Of a stretch of 64,000 nucleotides of DNA, positions 17,270 to 26,324 are shown one piece after another. The position numbers were made by a program, and so were the translations under genes. Below the pieces are notes generated by a model that did no database searches, was not told the DNA's origin, and saw nothing but the letters and a program-made list of their open reading frames with translations. Every line of letters begins with the position of its first letter. Within the stretch, counting starts at the first letter, position 1. The DNA comes from Lysobacter enzymogenes. Lineage in GTDB: Bacteria; Pseudomonadota; Gammaproteobacteria; Xanthomonadales; Xanthomonadaceae. The DNA lies in NCBI RefSeq assembly GCF_900106525.1, contig NZ_FNOG01000009.1:280475-344474 (forward strand), read 5' to 3'.

Positions 17270-18035
17270 CGCGGCCGGGAACAAGAGGGAGGGGAAGGTC
17301 GGCGCCTGGATCGCGCCGGTCGCTGAGGATGCGGCCGTCTTCCATGGTCAGAAGGCGGTCGGCGTGGCCGATCAGGCGCGGGTCGTGGCTCACGCACAGC
17401 ACCAGGGTGCAGTGGCGGCGGGCGATGCTGTGCAGGATGTCGATCACGATCTGGCCGTTGGCGGCGTCGAGCGAACTGGTCGGCTCGTCGGCGAACAGCA
17501 GCGCCGGCTGCTTGGCCAGCGCGCGCGCGATCGCCACGCGCTGTTTCTCGCCGCCCGACAGCTCGGCTGGGCGTAGGTGCGCGCGCCGCGCCATCCCGAC
17601 TTCGTCCAGCGCCGCCAATGCGCGGGCGCGGCTGTCGGCGCGGCTCAGGCCGAGATAGTGCAGCGGCAACGCCACTTGTTCGGCCGCGGTCAGCGCCGGG
17701 AACAGGTTGAAGCCCTGGAACACGAAACCGGTGTGGTGCAGGCGGAACGCTTCCAGCGCGCGCAGGCCGAGCGCGCCGAGATCCTCGCCGAGCGCGCTCA
17801 CCCGGCCCTGGTCCGGGCGCTGCAGACCGCTGAGCACCGACAGCAGCGTGCTCTTGCCGCAGCCCGACGGGCCCGAAATCAGGGTCAGTTCGCCCGGATG
17901 CACCTGCAGCGAGATGCCGTCGAGCACCGTGGTGCGCACGCTGCCGGACAGGAAGGATTTGGCGATGCCGTGCGCGACCAACCCCGCCGAAGCATCGACG
18001 ATGTTGGCCGCGGGCGCCGTGTGCAGCGCGTTCAT
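17253..18035 (-). CDS. ABC transporter ATPase (LolD/MacB/DevA-like)
   Basis: A 260-residue ATPase. Walker A is GPSGCGKST, the Q-loop FVFQGFNLFP, the signature LSGGEKQRVAIARAL and Walker B ALLFADEPTSSLD, with H-loop CVSHDPRL. The layout is that of the LolD/DevA group that drives FtsX-type permeases. The N-terminal extension of about 20 residues is short. It overlaps the permease gene by 4 bases and the adaptor gene by 17. Confidence 0.92.
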   Translation of the reverse strand: MNALHTAPAANIVDASAGLVAHGIAKSFLSGSVRTTVLDGISLQVHPGELTLISGPSGCGKSTLLSVLSGLQRPDQGRVSALGEDLGALGLRALEAFRLHHTGFVFQGFNLFPALTAAEQVALPLHYLGLSRADSRARALAALDEVGMARRAHLRPAELSGGEKQRVAIARALAKQPALLFADEPTSSLDAANGQIVIDILHSIARRHCTLVLCVSHDPRLIGHADRLLTMEDGRILSDRRDPGADLPLPLVPGRDDPTP

Positions 18036-19171
18036 CGCAGCAGCACCGCAGGATCGGCGCGGCGCAAGCCGCGCAGGGCCGACAGGCCCGACAAGGAAGC
18101 CAGCACCATCACCACCAGCATGCAGATCGCGGTCACTTGCAGATTGAACAACACCGGCACGTCGCGCGCGCGCGCCAGCGCGATCAGCGCCAGGCCCGCG
18201 ACGGTGGCCACCGCCACCCCGATCGCGCCGACCCACAGCGCCTGTTCCAGCACCACCCAGCGCAGCGAGCGCATGCCGATGCCGAGCGCGTTCAAGGTCG
18301 CGTATTCGCGCACCGAACCGTTGACCGCGGCGACCAGCGCCTGGCTGGTGATGACCGCGCCGACCAGCAGCACCACCGCGGCCAGGAACAGCACGCCGGC
18401 GCCGGCGCCGGTGTCGAACATCCAGAACAGCACCGCCTGGCGGGCGAAATCCGGCGCGGTCCAGGCCTCGAAGCGGCCGAAGCCGGCGGCGCCGGCGCGC
18501 AGTTGCGCGATCACCTGCGGCGCCTGCGCCGGGTCGTGCAGGCGGGCGACGAAGTACGCCGGCCACGCCGCATTGCCGCCGGCGCCCTGCAAATGTCGCG
18601 CGGTTTCGAGCGAGGCGACCACGTTGACGCCGCCGAGCGCGCGCAGGCCCGAACTGGCGCCGACCACACGCACCGGGTGGCCGTTGAGGTGGGCGCGCTC
18701 GCCGATGCCGACGCCGAGCTTGTCGAGCTCGGCGCGATCGACGATCACGCTGTCGGGCAGCGCCAGCCGCTGACGCAGCTGCGGCGACAGCGCGCGCGAG
18801 AACATCAGCCCGTCCTTGCCGATGTCGATGCCGGACACGTACACCGACACGCCGCCGGTGTCCTTGGCCGGGCCGCGCCAGTCGGCGTCGAGCCAATAGA
18901 AGGGTTCGACCTTGGCCACCTGCGGCTGCATCAGCAGCAGCGATTGCAGGTTCGGGTCCACCGGCCGGCCCTGGTCGACGCTCTGCGTGCCCGGATAGCC
19001 CAGCCACAGATCGGCCGAGGACCCCGAGACGTACACGCTGGCGCTGCCGAAGATGCCCAGCACCAGCGCCGCCTGCAGCAACAGCAGCAGGCTGGAGAAG
19101 CCGATCGCCAGCACCGCCGGCAGGAACCGGCGCCATTCGTAGCGCAGGGTCTGGCGCGCCAGCGAGGTCAT
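18032..19171 (-). CDS. DevC-like FtsX-type ABC permease
   Basis: A 379-residue permease. Helix 1 (FLPAVLAIGFSSLLLLLQAA) is followed by a periplasmic domain of about 215 residues with the DevC-like motif DLWLGYPGTQSVDQGRPVDP, then three C-terminal helices of the FtsX domain (GVLFLAAVVLLVGAVITSQA and two more). One such subunit per ATPase implies a homodimer. DevBCA systems export glycolipids and related envelope components. It overlaps both neighbours by 4 bases. Confidence 0.86.
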   Translation of the reverse strand: MTSLARQTLRYEWRRFLPAVLAIGFSSLLLLLQAALVLGIFGSASVYVSGSSADLWLGYPGTQSVDQGRPVDPNLQSLLLMQPQVAKVEPFYWLDADWRGPAKDTGGVSVYVSGIDIGKDGLMFSRALSPQLRQRLALPDSVIVDRAELDKLGVGIGERAHLNGHPVRVVGASSGLRALGGVNVVASLETARHLQGAGGNAAWPAYFVARLHDPAQAPQVIAQLRAGAAGFGRFEAWTAPDFARQAVLFWMFDTGAGAGVLFLAAVVLLVGAVITSQALVAAVNGSVREYATLNALGIGMRSLRWVVLEQALWVGAIGVAVATVAGLALIALARARDVPVLFNLQVTAICMLVVMVLASLSGLSALRGLRRADPAVLLR

Positions 19172-20679
19172 CGGCGCGCCTCGCGCGCGATCGCTGCAGG
19201 CGCAACCGGCGACGCCTGCGCGGCGACGTCGGCCTCGGCGCGGCCGAGCCGGTCCTCGGGCGCAGCGCCGAGCGCCTTGTACAGCGCGATGTAAGCCTGG
19301 GCGCGGTCGCTGCGCGCGGCGTTGAGTTCCAGCGCGGCCTGATCGCGATCGATCCGGCTGCCGGCCAGTTCCAGGTCGCCGCTCAGGCCCAGGCCGCGGC
19401 GCACCTGCTGCATCTGCGCCGAGCGCGCCAGCGCGTCGAAGGCGCGGCGGTCGGCGTCCTCGCGCTGGCGCTGCTGCTCCAGCGCCGACAGCGCCGATTC
19501 GGTTTCCGCCACCGCCGCCAGCACGGTCTTGCGATAAGCCAGCGCGGCCGCTTCCAGTTCGGCGCCCTTGGCGTGGGCGCGGGCGCGGCGCAGGCCCCAG
19601 TCGAACAGCGGCACGTCGATGATCGGGCCGGACACGCCGATGCCCTCGGTCTCGGTGCGGCGATGCGCGGTGACGTTGACCGACCATTGGATCGAGGTGC
19701 CGAAGGCGAGACGCGGATATTGATCGGCGCGGGCCAGGCCGAGGTCGGCGGCGGCGCGCAACACCCCGGCCTGGGCCAGGGCGATGTCGGGGCGGGTGCG
19801 CAGCAGATCGGCCGGAGCGCGGTCGATCGCGGCCAAGGCCAGCGCCGGACGCGCCGGGCCGGCGCGCCACTGCGGGTCGGGCTCAGCGCGGCCGAGCAGC
19901 AAGGCCAGCGCCTGTTCGGCGGCGACGATGCGCTGGCGCGGTTCGCCCAAGGCCGCCTCGGCCTGGGCCAGCACGGCGCGCGGCGCTTCGACGCTGTCGC
20001 GCGCGGCCAGGCGCAGATCGGCGCGCACCTGTTGCACGCGCAGTTGCTCGGCGCGCGCGGCGCGGATCGAATCGAGCAGGCGTTCGCGCTCGACCGCGTC
20101 GCGCAGCGCGATCCATTCGCGCGCGGTCTCCGCCGCCACGCTGACCTGGGCCTGGCGCAGTTGCGCCTGCGCGCTGTCGAGTTCGCTGCGCGCGCCGCGT
20201 TCGATCGCCTCGCTGCGGCCGAAGAACCCCATCTCCCACACTGCGTCCAGGCCCATCACGAAGAACGAGGCGCTGGCGTCGGGGTCGATGGGATTGCTGG
20301 TGCGCGCGCGCACTTCCGGCTTGAGCACATCGCCGGCGTGTTCGTGCAGCAGCCGCGCCGAGCGCAGCCGCGCGCGCGCCTGGGCTGCGTCGAGGTTGGC
20401 GGCCAGCGCCTGTTCGACCAGCGCATCCAGGCGCGGATCGCCGAACGCGCGCCACCAGCCGCGCGGATCGGGCGCCGCCGCGGGCGCGGCGTCGGCGGTC
20501 GCGGCGTTGCGCCACTGCGGCGGCAGCGGCGGGGTTTGATCGGGAATCGGCGTGCTCATGCACGCGCTCAAGGCCAGCGGCAGCAGGGCCGACGACAGCA
20601 GCGCCGCGCAGCGGCGCGCGAAAGCGCGGCGATCCAGCAGCGGCGCGGTGCGCGGGCGATCACGCAGGAACGGGGACAT
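19168..20679 (-). CDS. NodT/TolC-family outer-membrane channel lipoprotein
   Basis: A 503-residue protein starting MSPFLRDRP. The signal peptide ends at lipobox LALSACMS. The rest has the double-repeat of outer-membrane efflux proteins: RGWWRAFGDPRLDALVEQALAANL, long helices with ARDSVEAPRAVLAQAEAALG, then LRTRPDIALAQAGVLRAAADLG and PLFDWGLRRARAHAK. Its start overlaps the kinase stop by one base (TGATG) and its stop overlaps the permease start by 4. It is the exit channel of the tripartite ABC exporter encoded in the same operon. Confidence 0.9.
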   Translation of the reverse strand: MSPFLRDRPRTAPLLDRRAFARRCAALLSSALLPLALSACMSTPIPDQTPPLPPQWRNAATADAAPAAAPDPRGWWRAFGDPRLDALVEQALAANLDAAQARARLRSARLLHEHAGDVLKPEVRARTSNPIDPDASASFFVMGLDAVWEMGFFGRSEAIERGARSELDSAQAQLRQAQVSVAAETAREWIALRDAVERERLLDSIRAARAEQLRVQQVRADLRLAARDSVEAPRAVLAQAEAALGEPRQRIVAAEQALALLLGRAEPDPQWRAGPARPALALAAIDRAPADLLRTRPDIALAQAGVLRAAADLGLARADQYPRLAFGTSIQWSVNVTAHRRTETEGIGVSGPIIDVPLFDWGLRRARAHAKGAELEAAALAYRKTVLAAVAETESALSALEQQRQREDADRRAFDALARSAQMQQVRRGLGLSGDLELAGSRIDRDQAALELNAARSDRAQAYIALYKALGAAPEDRLGRAEADVAAQASPVAPAAIAREARR

Positions 20680-22139
20680 CAACGCGGCTCCGCGATCAAA
20701 GGCGCGACCCGTCCGCTCGGGGCGTCGGGCGCGATCAAGGGAAAATCCAGTTCGACCCGCAGCCCGCCCAGGCGCGAACGGGCGAAGGCTACGCGCGCGT
20801 CGTGACGGTCGGCGATTCGGCGCACGATCGCCAATCCAAGGCCGGTGCCGCCTTCGATCGCCTCGGGCGCGCGGAAGAAGCGGTCGCCCAGGCGCGGCAG
20901 CGCCGATTCGGCCACGCCGGGGCCGTCGTCGTCGACGCTGACCCGCGCCGATTCGCCGTGCCGGCGCAGCGCGACGCTGACCGTGCCGCCGCGGCGCACA
21001 TAGCTCAGGGCGTTGTCGATGAGGTTGCCGAGCGCATCGTGCAAGGCATACGCATCTGCGCGCACCGTCAGCGCTTCGTCCGGGCCTTCGTAACCCAGGT
21101 CGACATCGGCACGCATCGCGCGGGCGACGTGCTCGCCGAGGATTTCCGGCACCAGCTGATCCAATCGCAACGGCGCCATCGGCGCGGCCGCCTCCACCGG
21201 CGCCTGCGCGCGGCTCAGCGCCAGCAACTGGGTGGCGGTGCGGGCCAGGCGCATGGTCAGCACCTGCACCTGCGCCAGCGCGTCGGCGCGCTGGCCTTCG
21301 TCGGCGCTGCTGCGCGCGCGCTCGGCGTGCAGGGCCAGCCCGGCCAACGGCGTGCGCAACTGGTGCGCGGCGTCGGCGATGAAATGCTCCTGGCTCACGA
21401 ACAAGCGGCGGATGCGTTCGAGCAAGGCATCGATCGTGGCGCTGAGCGGGCGGATCTCCGCCGGCACCGGCACGTCGCCGACCGGCACCAGTTCCTGCCC
21501 GTGCCGGGCCAGCCGGCCGATCAGCGGATCCAGCGCGCGCAGGCCGCGGCTGACGCCGCTCCACATCAGCGCCAGCAGCACCGCCGTCAGCACCAACTGC
21601 AACAGGATCGACATCAGCAGGATCTGCTGCGCGCGCAGTTGCCGGTCCTGCACGGTCTCGGCCAGGGTCACCACCAAGGTGTCGCTCGGATCGGCCGGCG
21701 CCGGCACCGCCAGCGCCACCGCGCGCGAACGCACGCCGCCGATGGCGGTGTCGTAGAACTGCGCGTCGCCGTCCAGGCGCGGCGCCGGGCCCGGCGGAAT
21801 CGCCTCGTGGCTGGCGCTGAGCACGCCGCGGCGCAGGCTGCGCACCGAGTAGTAGTTGTGGCCGAGCTTGTTGTACTCCAGCAGGAACGCCGCCTGCGGC
21901 GACAGCGCGTCGGAGTCGGTGGCCTTGAGCACCTTGGCCAGTCCGTAAGCGTCTTCGAGCAAACCTTCGTCGTAGACGCGATCGGAATAGCGCGAGGCGA
22001 CCGCGTACACCAGCACCGACACCAGCACCACGGTGATGCTCACCGGCACCAGCAGGAACAGCAGCAAGCGCCGGCGCAGGCTGTCGCCGGCGCGCGCGGG
22101 CCGGGCGCGCGGGCCGGGCATCGTTGCGGCGGAAGTCAC
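20679..22139 (-). CDS. OmpR-partner sensor histidine kinase (QseC/TctE-like)
   Basis: A 486-residue kinase with two membrane helices (LLLFLLVPVSITVVLVSVLV and ILLMSILLQLVLTAVLLALM) around a 130-residue periplasmic sensor, a HAMP-like linker, H-box FIADAAHQLRTPLAGL, N-box ALGNLIDNALSYV and G-boxes DDGPGV / GTGLGLAIVRRI. The 22-residue basic leader before the first helix is ordinary; an inner ATG (MPGPRARP) is an alternative start. It lies 25 bases after the regulator gene and one base overlaps the channel gene, so it probably senses the cargo or damage handled by the exporter. Confidence 0.92.
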   Translation of the reverse strand: MTSAATMPGPRARPARAGDSLRRRLLLFLLVPVSITVVLVSVLVYAVASRYSDRVYDEGLLEDAYGLAKVLKATDSDALSPQAAFLLEYNKLGHNYYSVRSLRRGVLSASHEAIPPGPAPRLDGDAQFYDTAIGGVRSRAVALAVPAPADPSDTLVVTLAETVQDRQLRAQQILLMSILLQLVLTAVLLALMWSGVSRGLRALDPLIGRLARHGQELVPVGDVPVPAEIRPLSATIDALLERIRRLFVSQEHFIADAAHQLRTPLAGLALHAERARSSADEGQRADALAQVQVLTMRLARTATQLLALSRAQAPVEAAAPMAPLRLDQLVPEILGEHVARAMRADVDLGYEGPDEALTVRADAYALHDALGNLIDNALSYVRRGGTVSVALRRHGESARVSVDDDGPGVAESALPRLGDRFFRAPEAIEGGTGLGLAIVRRIADRHDARVAFARSRLGGLRVELDFPLIAPDAPSGRVAPLIAEPR

Positions 22140-22164
22140 GTGCGGGCCGGCCGGGCGCGAGCGT

Positions 22165-22866
22165 TCAAGCGCGGCGCTGGCCGGCGGCGGTGGCGCCCGC
22201 GGCGGTTTCCTCGACCACGTAACCCAGGCCGCGGATGGTGCGGATGGTCACGCCGGTGTCGTCGAGTTTGCGGCGCAAGCGATGGATGGCGATATCCAGG
22301 CCGTTGTTGGTGATGTCCTGTTCCCAGTTGCACAGCGCTTCGATCAATTGCTCGCGGCTGACCAGGCTGCCGCGGCGGCTGAGCAGCGCGTCGAGCAGGG
22401 CGAACTCGCGTCCGGTCAGTTCCAGCGCGGCGTCCTGGTTCCAACCGCGGCGGCCGGCCAGGTCCAGGCGCAGCCGGCCGATCGACAGCATCGGAATGCC
22501 CTGGCTGACGCGCCGGCGCAGCAGCGCGCGCACGCGCGCGGCGAATTCCTCCAGCACGAAGGGTTTGACCAGATAGTCGTCGGCGCCCGAGTCGAGCGCG
22601 CGCACGCGCTCGCTGACGCCTTCGCGCGCGGTCACCACCAGCATCGCCGCGCTCTCGCCGCGCGCACGCGCGCGCTGCAGCACGGTCAGTCCGTCGAGCT
22701 GCGGCAGGTTGAGATCGAGCACGACCAGATCGTAGGTGCCGTCGTGCAGCGCCGCGTCGGCGTCGTTGCCGCGCGCGACGCGATCCACGGCGTGGCCGCT
22801 GTCGGCCAGCGCCGCGCTCAGGCCCGAGGCGATGGCAGGGTCGTCTTCGGCGATCAAGATGCGCAT
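22165..22866 (-). CDS. OmpR-family response regulator
   Basis: A 233-residue regulator. Receiver: E7/D8/D9 acidic pocket, phosphoacceptor D51 (LVVLDLNLP), VKPF lysine. C-terminal winged helix with LTGREFALLDALLSRRGSLVSRE and DTGVTIRTIRGLGYVVEE. First gene of the exporter operon, so it likely controls its own expression and that of the pump. An AT-rich promoter region with a perfect TTGACA lies about 95 bases upstream. Confidence 0.94.
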   Translation of the reverse strand: MRILIAEDDPAIASGLSAALADSGHAVDRVARGNDADAALHDGTYDLVVLDLNLPQLDGLTVLQRARARGESAAMLVVTAREGVSERVRALDSGADDYLVKPFVLEEFAARVRALLRRRVSQGIPMLSIGRLRLDLAGRRGWNQDAALELTGREFALLDALLSRRGSLVSREQLIEALCNWEQDITNNGLDIAIHRLRRKLDDTGVTIRTIRGLGYVVEETAAGATAAGQRRA

Positions 22867-22938
22867 GGGCGTCCTTGTGATCGTTCCGGCCGCGCGACGC
22901 GTCCGGCGTGATTGCGAAAGTGTGGCACTCGCTATTGC

Positions 22939-22967
22939 GATTTTTCGTTAACGTTACTTTCTGTCAA
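22939..22967 (-). promoter_or_regulatory. predicted promoter of the regulator-kinase-exporter operon
   Basis: On the minus strand TTGACA (22967-22962) is followed after 17 bases by AAAATC (22944-22939), a perfect -35 with a weak -10. This is one of the few AT-rich islands of the window. The spacer contains the overlapping palindromes GTTAAC and TAACGTTA, which could be the regulator's own site. The -10 assignment is uncertain. Confidence 0.45.
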
Positions 22968-23539
22968 AAATTTGTCGGAGAACGGCGCGAAAGTCGTGCG
23001 ATGCGTTGCACGCGCCCTGCTCATACCGCCGGATTCAAGAGGTTTTCGCATCGCCGCGAATCCGCCGAAAGTCGCACGCATGCATGCCTCGTTGTCTCCT
23101 CGCTCAGGGACCGATACGTTCGGTTACAAAACCGCGACGGCTTCGGGCGCGGCTTCGACCGCGACGGCCGCGCAAGGTTCCGCTCCGGCGCCGGTTCCTG
23201 CCTATCGCGGCAAAACCGCGCGCGCCGTGATTGCGGTGGCGATGTGAGCGTCGGTTAGCGAACCGCGCGCGGCAGCGGACGGCGGCTGAACCGGGAGGCG
23301 GCCCGATGGATCGCTCTGCGGTCGGCGGCAGCGGCGCGGCGTAGGCGCCGGACTACGGCCCGATGGGGGCGCTGTGCCCGGATCTATCGGCTCGATCCGG
23401 GCCTGACCGCCCCGGCCCAGCGCCCGCACGCCGGCCGCGCCCTGCCCGCCTACGAGGCGGCCTACCGCGTCGGCCGCCGGGTACTGCACGAGTTGCGCGC
23501 GAATTGGGCGCACTATGCCGAGCACGTAACGGGGACCGA
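22968..23539. other. intergenic region with a possible ORF remnant
   Basis: About 570 bases between divergent genes. Nothing recognisable lies in the first half. In the second half, frame 3 reads open from 23259 to the TGA at 23541-23543, ending in a protein-like stretch: LPAYEAAYRVGRRVLHELR, then ANWAHYAEHVTGTE. This TGA overlaps the ATGATG of the adenosine-deaminase-like gene. There is no ATG, GTG or TTG start in that frame, so I read it as a decayed gene end or chance. Confidence 0.4.
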
Positions 23540-25147
23540 ATGATGCAAGCCAACAACCCACCGAGGCGCGAACGCGCCCTGATCCGAACGCCGCTGTTGC
23601 GCGGCGCCGCGCTCGCCCTAGCTATGGCCGCGCTCGCCGCCGCCGCGCAGGCGCGCGAACGCACGGACGCCGAAGACGCCGAAGCGGCCACCGCCGCCTA
23701 CTTCGAGCGCGTGCGCGCCAGCCCGCCGCATCTGCGCGCATTGCTGCAGGCGATGCCCAAGGGCGGCGACCTGCACAGCCACCTCAGCGGCGCGGTCTAC
23801 GCCGAGGACTATCTGCGCTGGGCCGGCGAAGACGGCCTGTGCCTGCAACGCGAGGACGCGCACCTGGCCGCGCCGCCGTGCGCGCCGCCGGCGAGCGTGG
23901 CGGTGAACGCGGCGTCGCTGGAGCTGTACGGCCGCGCCATCGATGCGATGTCGGTGCGCGGCTACGAGCGCGGCATCGGCGATCCGCAGGTGCCGGTCGA
24001 ACAGCGTTTCTTCTCCGCGTTCGATCGTTTCCGCATCCTCTCGCGCCAGCGCGGCGGCGACATGCTCGCCGCGGTGCGCCGGATCGCCGCGGGCGAGCAC
24101 ACCGCCTACCTGGAACTGATGCAGGTGCCGCCGGCCGGCCGCGGTTTCGCCGATACCGCGCTGCTCCGCGACGACGGCCGCGACTTCGCCCAGTGGGCGC
24201 AGACATTGCAACCGGCGCTGGCCGATGCGGTGCCGCGCGCGCGCGCCGAACTCGACCGCGACGAGGCGCAGGCCGCCGCCGCGCTGGGCTGCGCCGGCGC
24301 CGCACCGCAGCCCGGTTGCGCGGTGGAAGTGCGTTATCTGATCACCGCCACGCGCGTCCACGAACCGGCGCGGGTGTTCGCCGACCTCGCCTTCGCCTTC
24401 GCCCTGGCCGCGGCCGATCCGCGCTGCGTCGGCGTCAATTTTCTCGGCCCCGAACACCATCGGCTGGCGGCGCGCGACTACGCCCTGCACATGCGCATGA
24501 TCGCGTTCTTCAGGCAGCGCCATCCGACGGTGCAGGTGTCGCTGCACACCGCCGAGCTGAATCCCGCGCTGGCGCCGCCGGAGGATCTGCGCGGCCACAT
24601 CCGCCAGGCGGTGGACACCGCCGGCGCGCAGCGCATCGGCCACGCCGCCGCGCTGGCGTACGAAGACGACGTGGCATCGCTGCTGCAGACCATGGCGCGG
24701 CGACGCGTGGCGGTGGAGATCAACCTGTCCAGCAACGCCGCCATCCTCGGCCTGCGCGGCGCCGCGCACCCGCTGGCGCTGTACCGCGCCGCCGACGTCC
24801 CGGTGGTGCTGTCCACCGACGACCAAGGCATTCTGCGCAGCGACCTCAGCGGCGAATACCAGCGCGCCGCGCAAGAGCAAGGCCTGGGCTACCGCGACCT
24901 CAAGCGCATCGCCCGCGACAGCCTGCAATACGCGTTCCTGCCCGGCGCCAGCCTGTGGCGCGACGCCGCCGGCGGCGCGCGCGCGCCGGCCTGCGCCGGC
25001 ACCGATGCGCGGGCCGAAGCCGACGCCGCTTGCGCCGCGTTCCTGCGCGGCAGCGACAAGGCCCGGTTGCAGTGGCGGCTGGAGCAGCAACTGGCGAGGT
25101 TCGAGCGCGCGCCGCGGTTGCCGCTGCCGCAGTCATCGGAAAAATGA
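23540..25147 (+). CDS. exported adenosine-deaminase-like hydrolase
   Basis: A 535-residue protein starting MMQANNPPRR with GGGGACCGA before it. A signal peptide ends near AAAAQARERT. The amidohydrolase barrel shows GGDLHSHLSGAVY (metal HxH), SLHTAELNP, QRIGHAAALAYED, EINLSSNA and PVVLSTDDQG (catalytic Asp pair), the adenosine deaminase set. At over 500 residues with an export signal it matches the secreted ADA/ADGF-like group rather than the 330-residue cytoplasmic enzyme. It probably salvages purines in the periplasm or outside. Transcribed alone, 80 bases ahead of the next gene. Confidence 0.85.
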   Translation: MMQANNPPRRERALIRTPLLRGAALALAMAALAAAAQARERTDAEDAEAATAAYFERVRASPPHLRALLQAMPKGGDLHSHLSGAVYAEDYLRWAGEDGLCLQREDAHLAAPPCAPPASVAVNAASLELYGRAIDAMSVRGYERGIGDPQVPVEQRFFSAFDRFRILSRQRGGDMLAAVRRIAAGEHTAYLELMQVPPAGRGFADTALLRDDGRDFAQWAQTLQPALADAVPRARAELDRDEAQAAAALGCAGAAPQPGCAVEVRYLITATRVHEPARVFADLAFAFALAAADPRCVGVNFLGPEHHRLAARDYALHMRMIAFFRQRHPTVQVSLHTAELNPALAPPEDLRGHIRQAVDTAGAQRIGHAAALAYEDDVASLLQTMARRRVAVEINLSSNAAILGLRGAAHPLALYRAADVPVVLSTDDQGILRSDLSGEYQRAAQEQGLGYRDLKRIARDSLQYAFLPGASLWRDAAGGARAPACAGTDARAEADAACAAFLRGSDKARLQWRLEQQLARFERAPRLPLPQSSEK

Positions 25148-25227
25148 TCCGTTCGTCGCGGTTTTTACGAGTAATCGATCAAGAACGCGCCTGCCGTGGG
25201 CGCACGTCTCCCCAAGGAGTCCGATCG

Positions 25228-26088
25228 ATGCGCGCGCACACTCCCCTGGCCTTGTGCCTGCTGCTGGCGGCCGCGCCGGCATTGGCCGGCAGCGACTTCT
25301 GCGACGGCGGCGGCAAGACCGCCGACCCGGGCGCCGTCGAGGTTCCGCCGGACCCGACCGGCGGCTCGTGCGAGGTCAACATGTTGGTCACCGACCGGCC
25401 GCAAAGCAGCGACGACGCCTACTGGCGCATGCGCGACCTGCCTTTCACCCTGGCCAACGTCACTGTGCTCAAGGGCTCCGACGCATGGCCGGAACTGCCG
25501 CTGGACCTGGTGGAAGCGCACCTGCCGGGCGGTTATGCGGCCAAGCAGACGGTCCAGGGCCCGGTCGATCCGCCGATCGGCGAACCGGGCGGCGCTTACG
25601 GCGAATCGACCTTCCTGGAATGGTCGTTCCGGCCCGACGGCATCGGTTTGAGCGCGCGCGTGCTGACGCTCAGCGCGCTCGCCGACGGCCGCGCGACCTA
25701 TCTGCGCGTGGATTGGCTGGAGCCGCCGCAGCCCGACTGGTCCTACGCCGGCCAGACCGCCGCGCCGCAGACGCTGGATAGCCGGCTGGTGCGCCTGTAC
25801 GCCAGCGGCGCCGCTTCGCCCCAGCGCATCACCTTGCTGCACGACGGCGCTTACGTGCGCGTCGGCCTGGGCCTGCCGGTGCAGCAATGGATCAGTTTCG
25901 CCTTGCCCAACGAGCGCTGGCTCCCGCAGCGCCTGCGCAACGGGCCGGTCAAAGGCTCGCCGCTGAGCGAGGGCATGGGCCTGCGCGTGGATTGGCCGTC
26001 GCTGAAACCCGGCACGCTCAATCGCGATGCGGAAGGCGTCGCGATCCCACCGCCCGATCCGGATCCGGTCACGCCGCGCCTGGACTGA
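25228..26088 (+). CDS. exported protein of unknown function, paralog A
   Basis: A 286-residue protein. Signal peptide MRAHTPLALCLLLAAAPALA, then GSDFCDGGG, which gives the mature N-terminus a cysteine. Blocks shared with the next gene: YWRMRDLPFTLANVTVLK, STFLEWSFRPD, DGAYVRVGLGLPVQQWISFAL, LRNGPVKGSPLSEGMGLRV. Identity by eye is about one third to one half over the whole length. CCAAGGAGTCC is a strong ribosome binding site. I know no family for it. A second Cys (GGSCEVNM) could pair with the first. Confidence 0.8.
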   Translation: MRAHTPLALCLLLAAAPALAGSDFCDGGGKTADPGAVEVPPDPTGGSCEVNMLVTDRPQSSDDAYWRMRDLPFTLANVTVLKGSDAWPELPLDLVEAHLPGGYAAKQTVQGPVDPPIGEPGGAYGESTFLEWSFRPDGIGLSARVLTLSALADGRATYLRVDWLEPPQPDWSYAGQTAAPQTLDSRLVRLYASGAASPQRITLLHDGAYVRVGLGLPVQQWISFALPNERWLPQRLRNGPVKGSPLSEGMGLRVDWPSLKPGTLNRDAEGVAIPPPDPDPVTPRLD

Positions 26089-26324
26089 GCGCCCGGCCGA
26101 TCCGCGCGGCCAATCCCGCGCGGCGCGAGCCGACCGCAACTGCAGCGACCGTAGCCGCGCCGGCCAGCGACCGCGCGACGACGGCGCGCGCCGCGATAGC
26201 CATCCTTACCCGCTTGCGACACGCTCCGGCCTGCGCCGACACCGCCGCAGAATCGATCCGCCGGCAAACCACCTGACAGGAACGCGTCCGCCCCGGACGC
26301 ACCGTTACCCAAGGAGCTCGACCC

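Noticed and set aside
22912..23258. Short plus-strand frames ahead of the deaminase gene
   Set aside because: Biased composition, no ribosome site, no recognisable motif.
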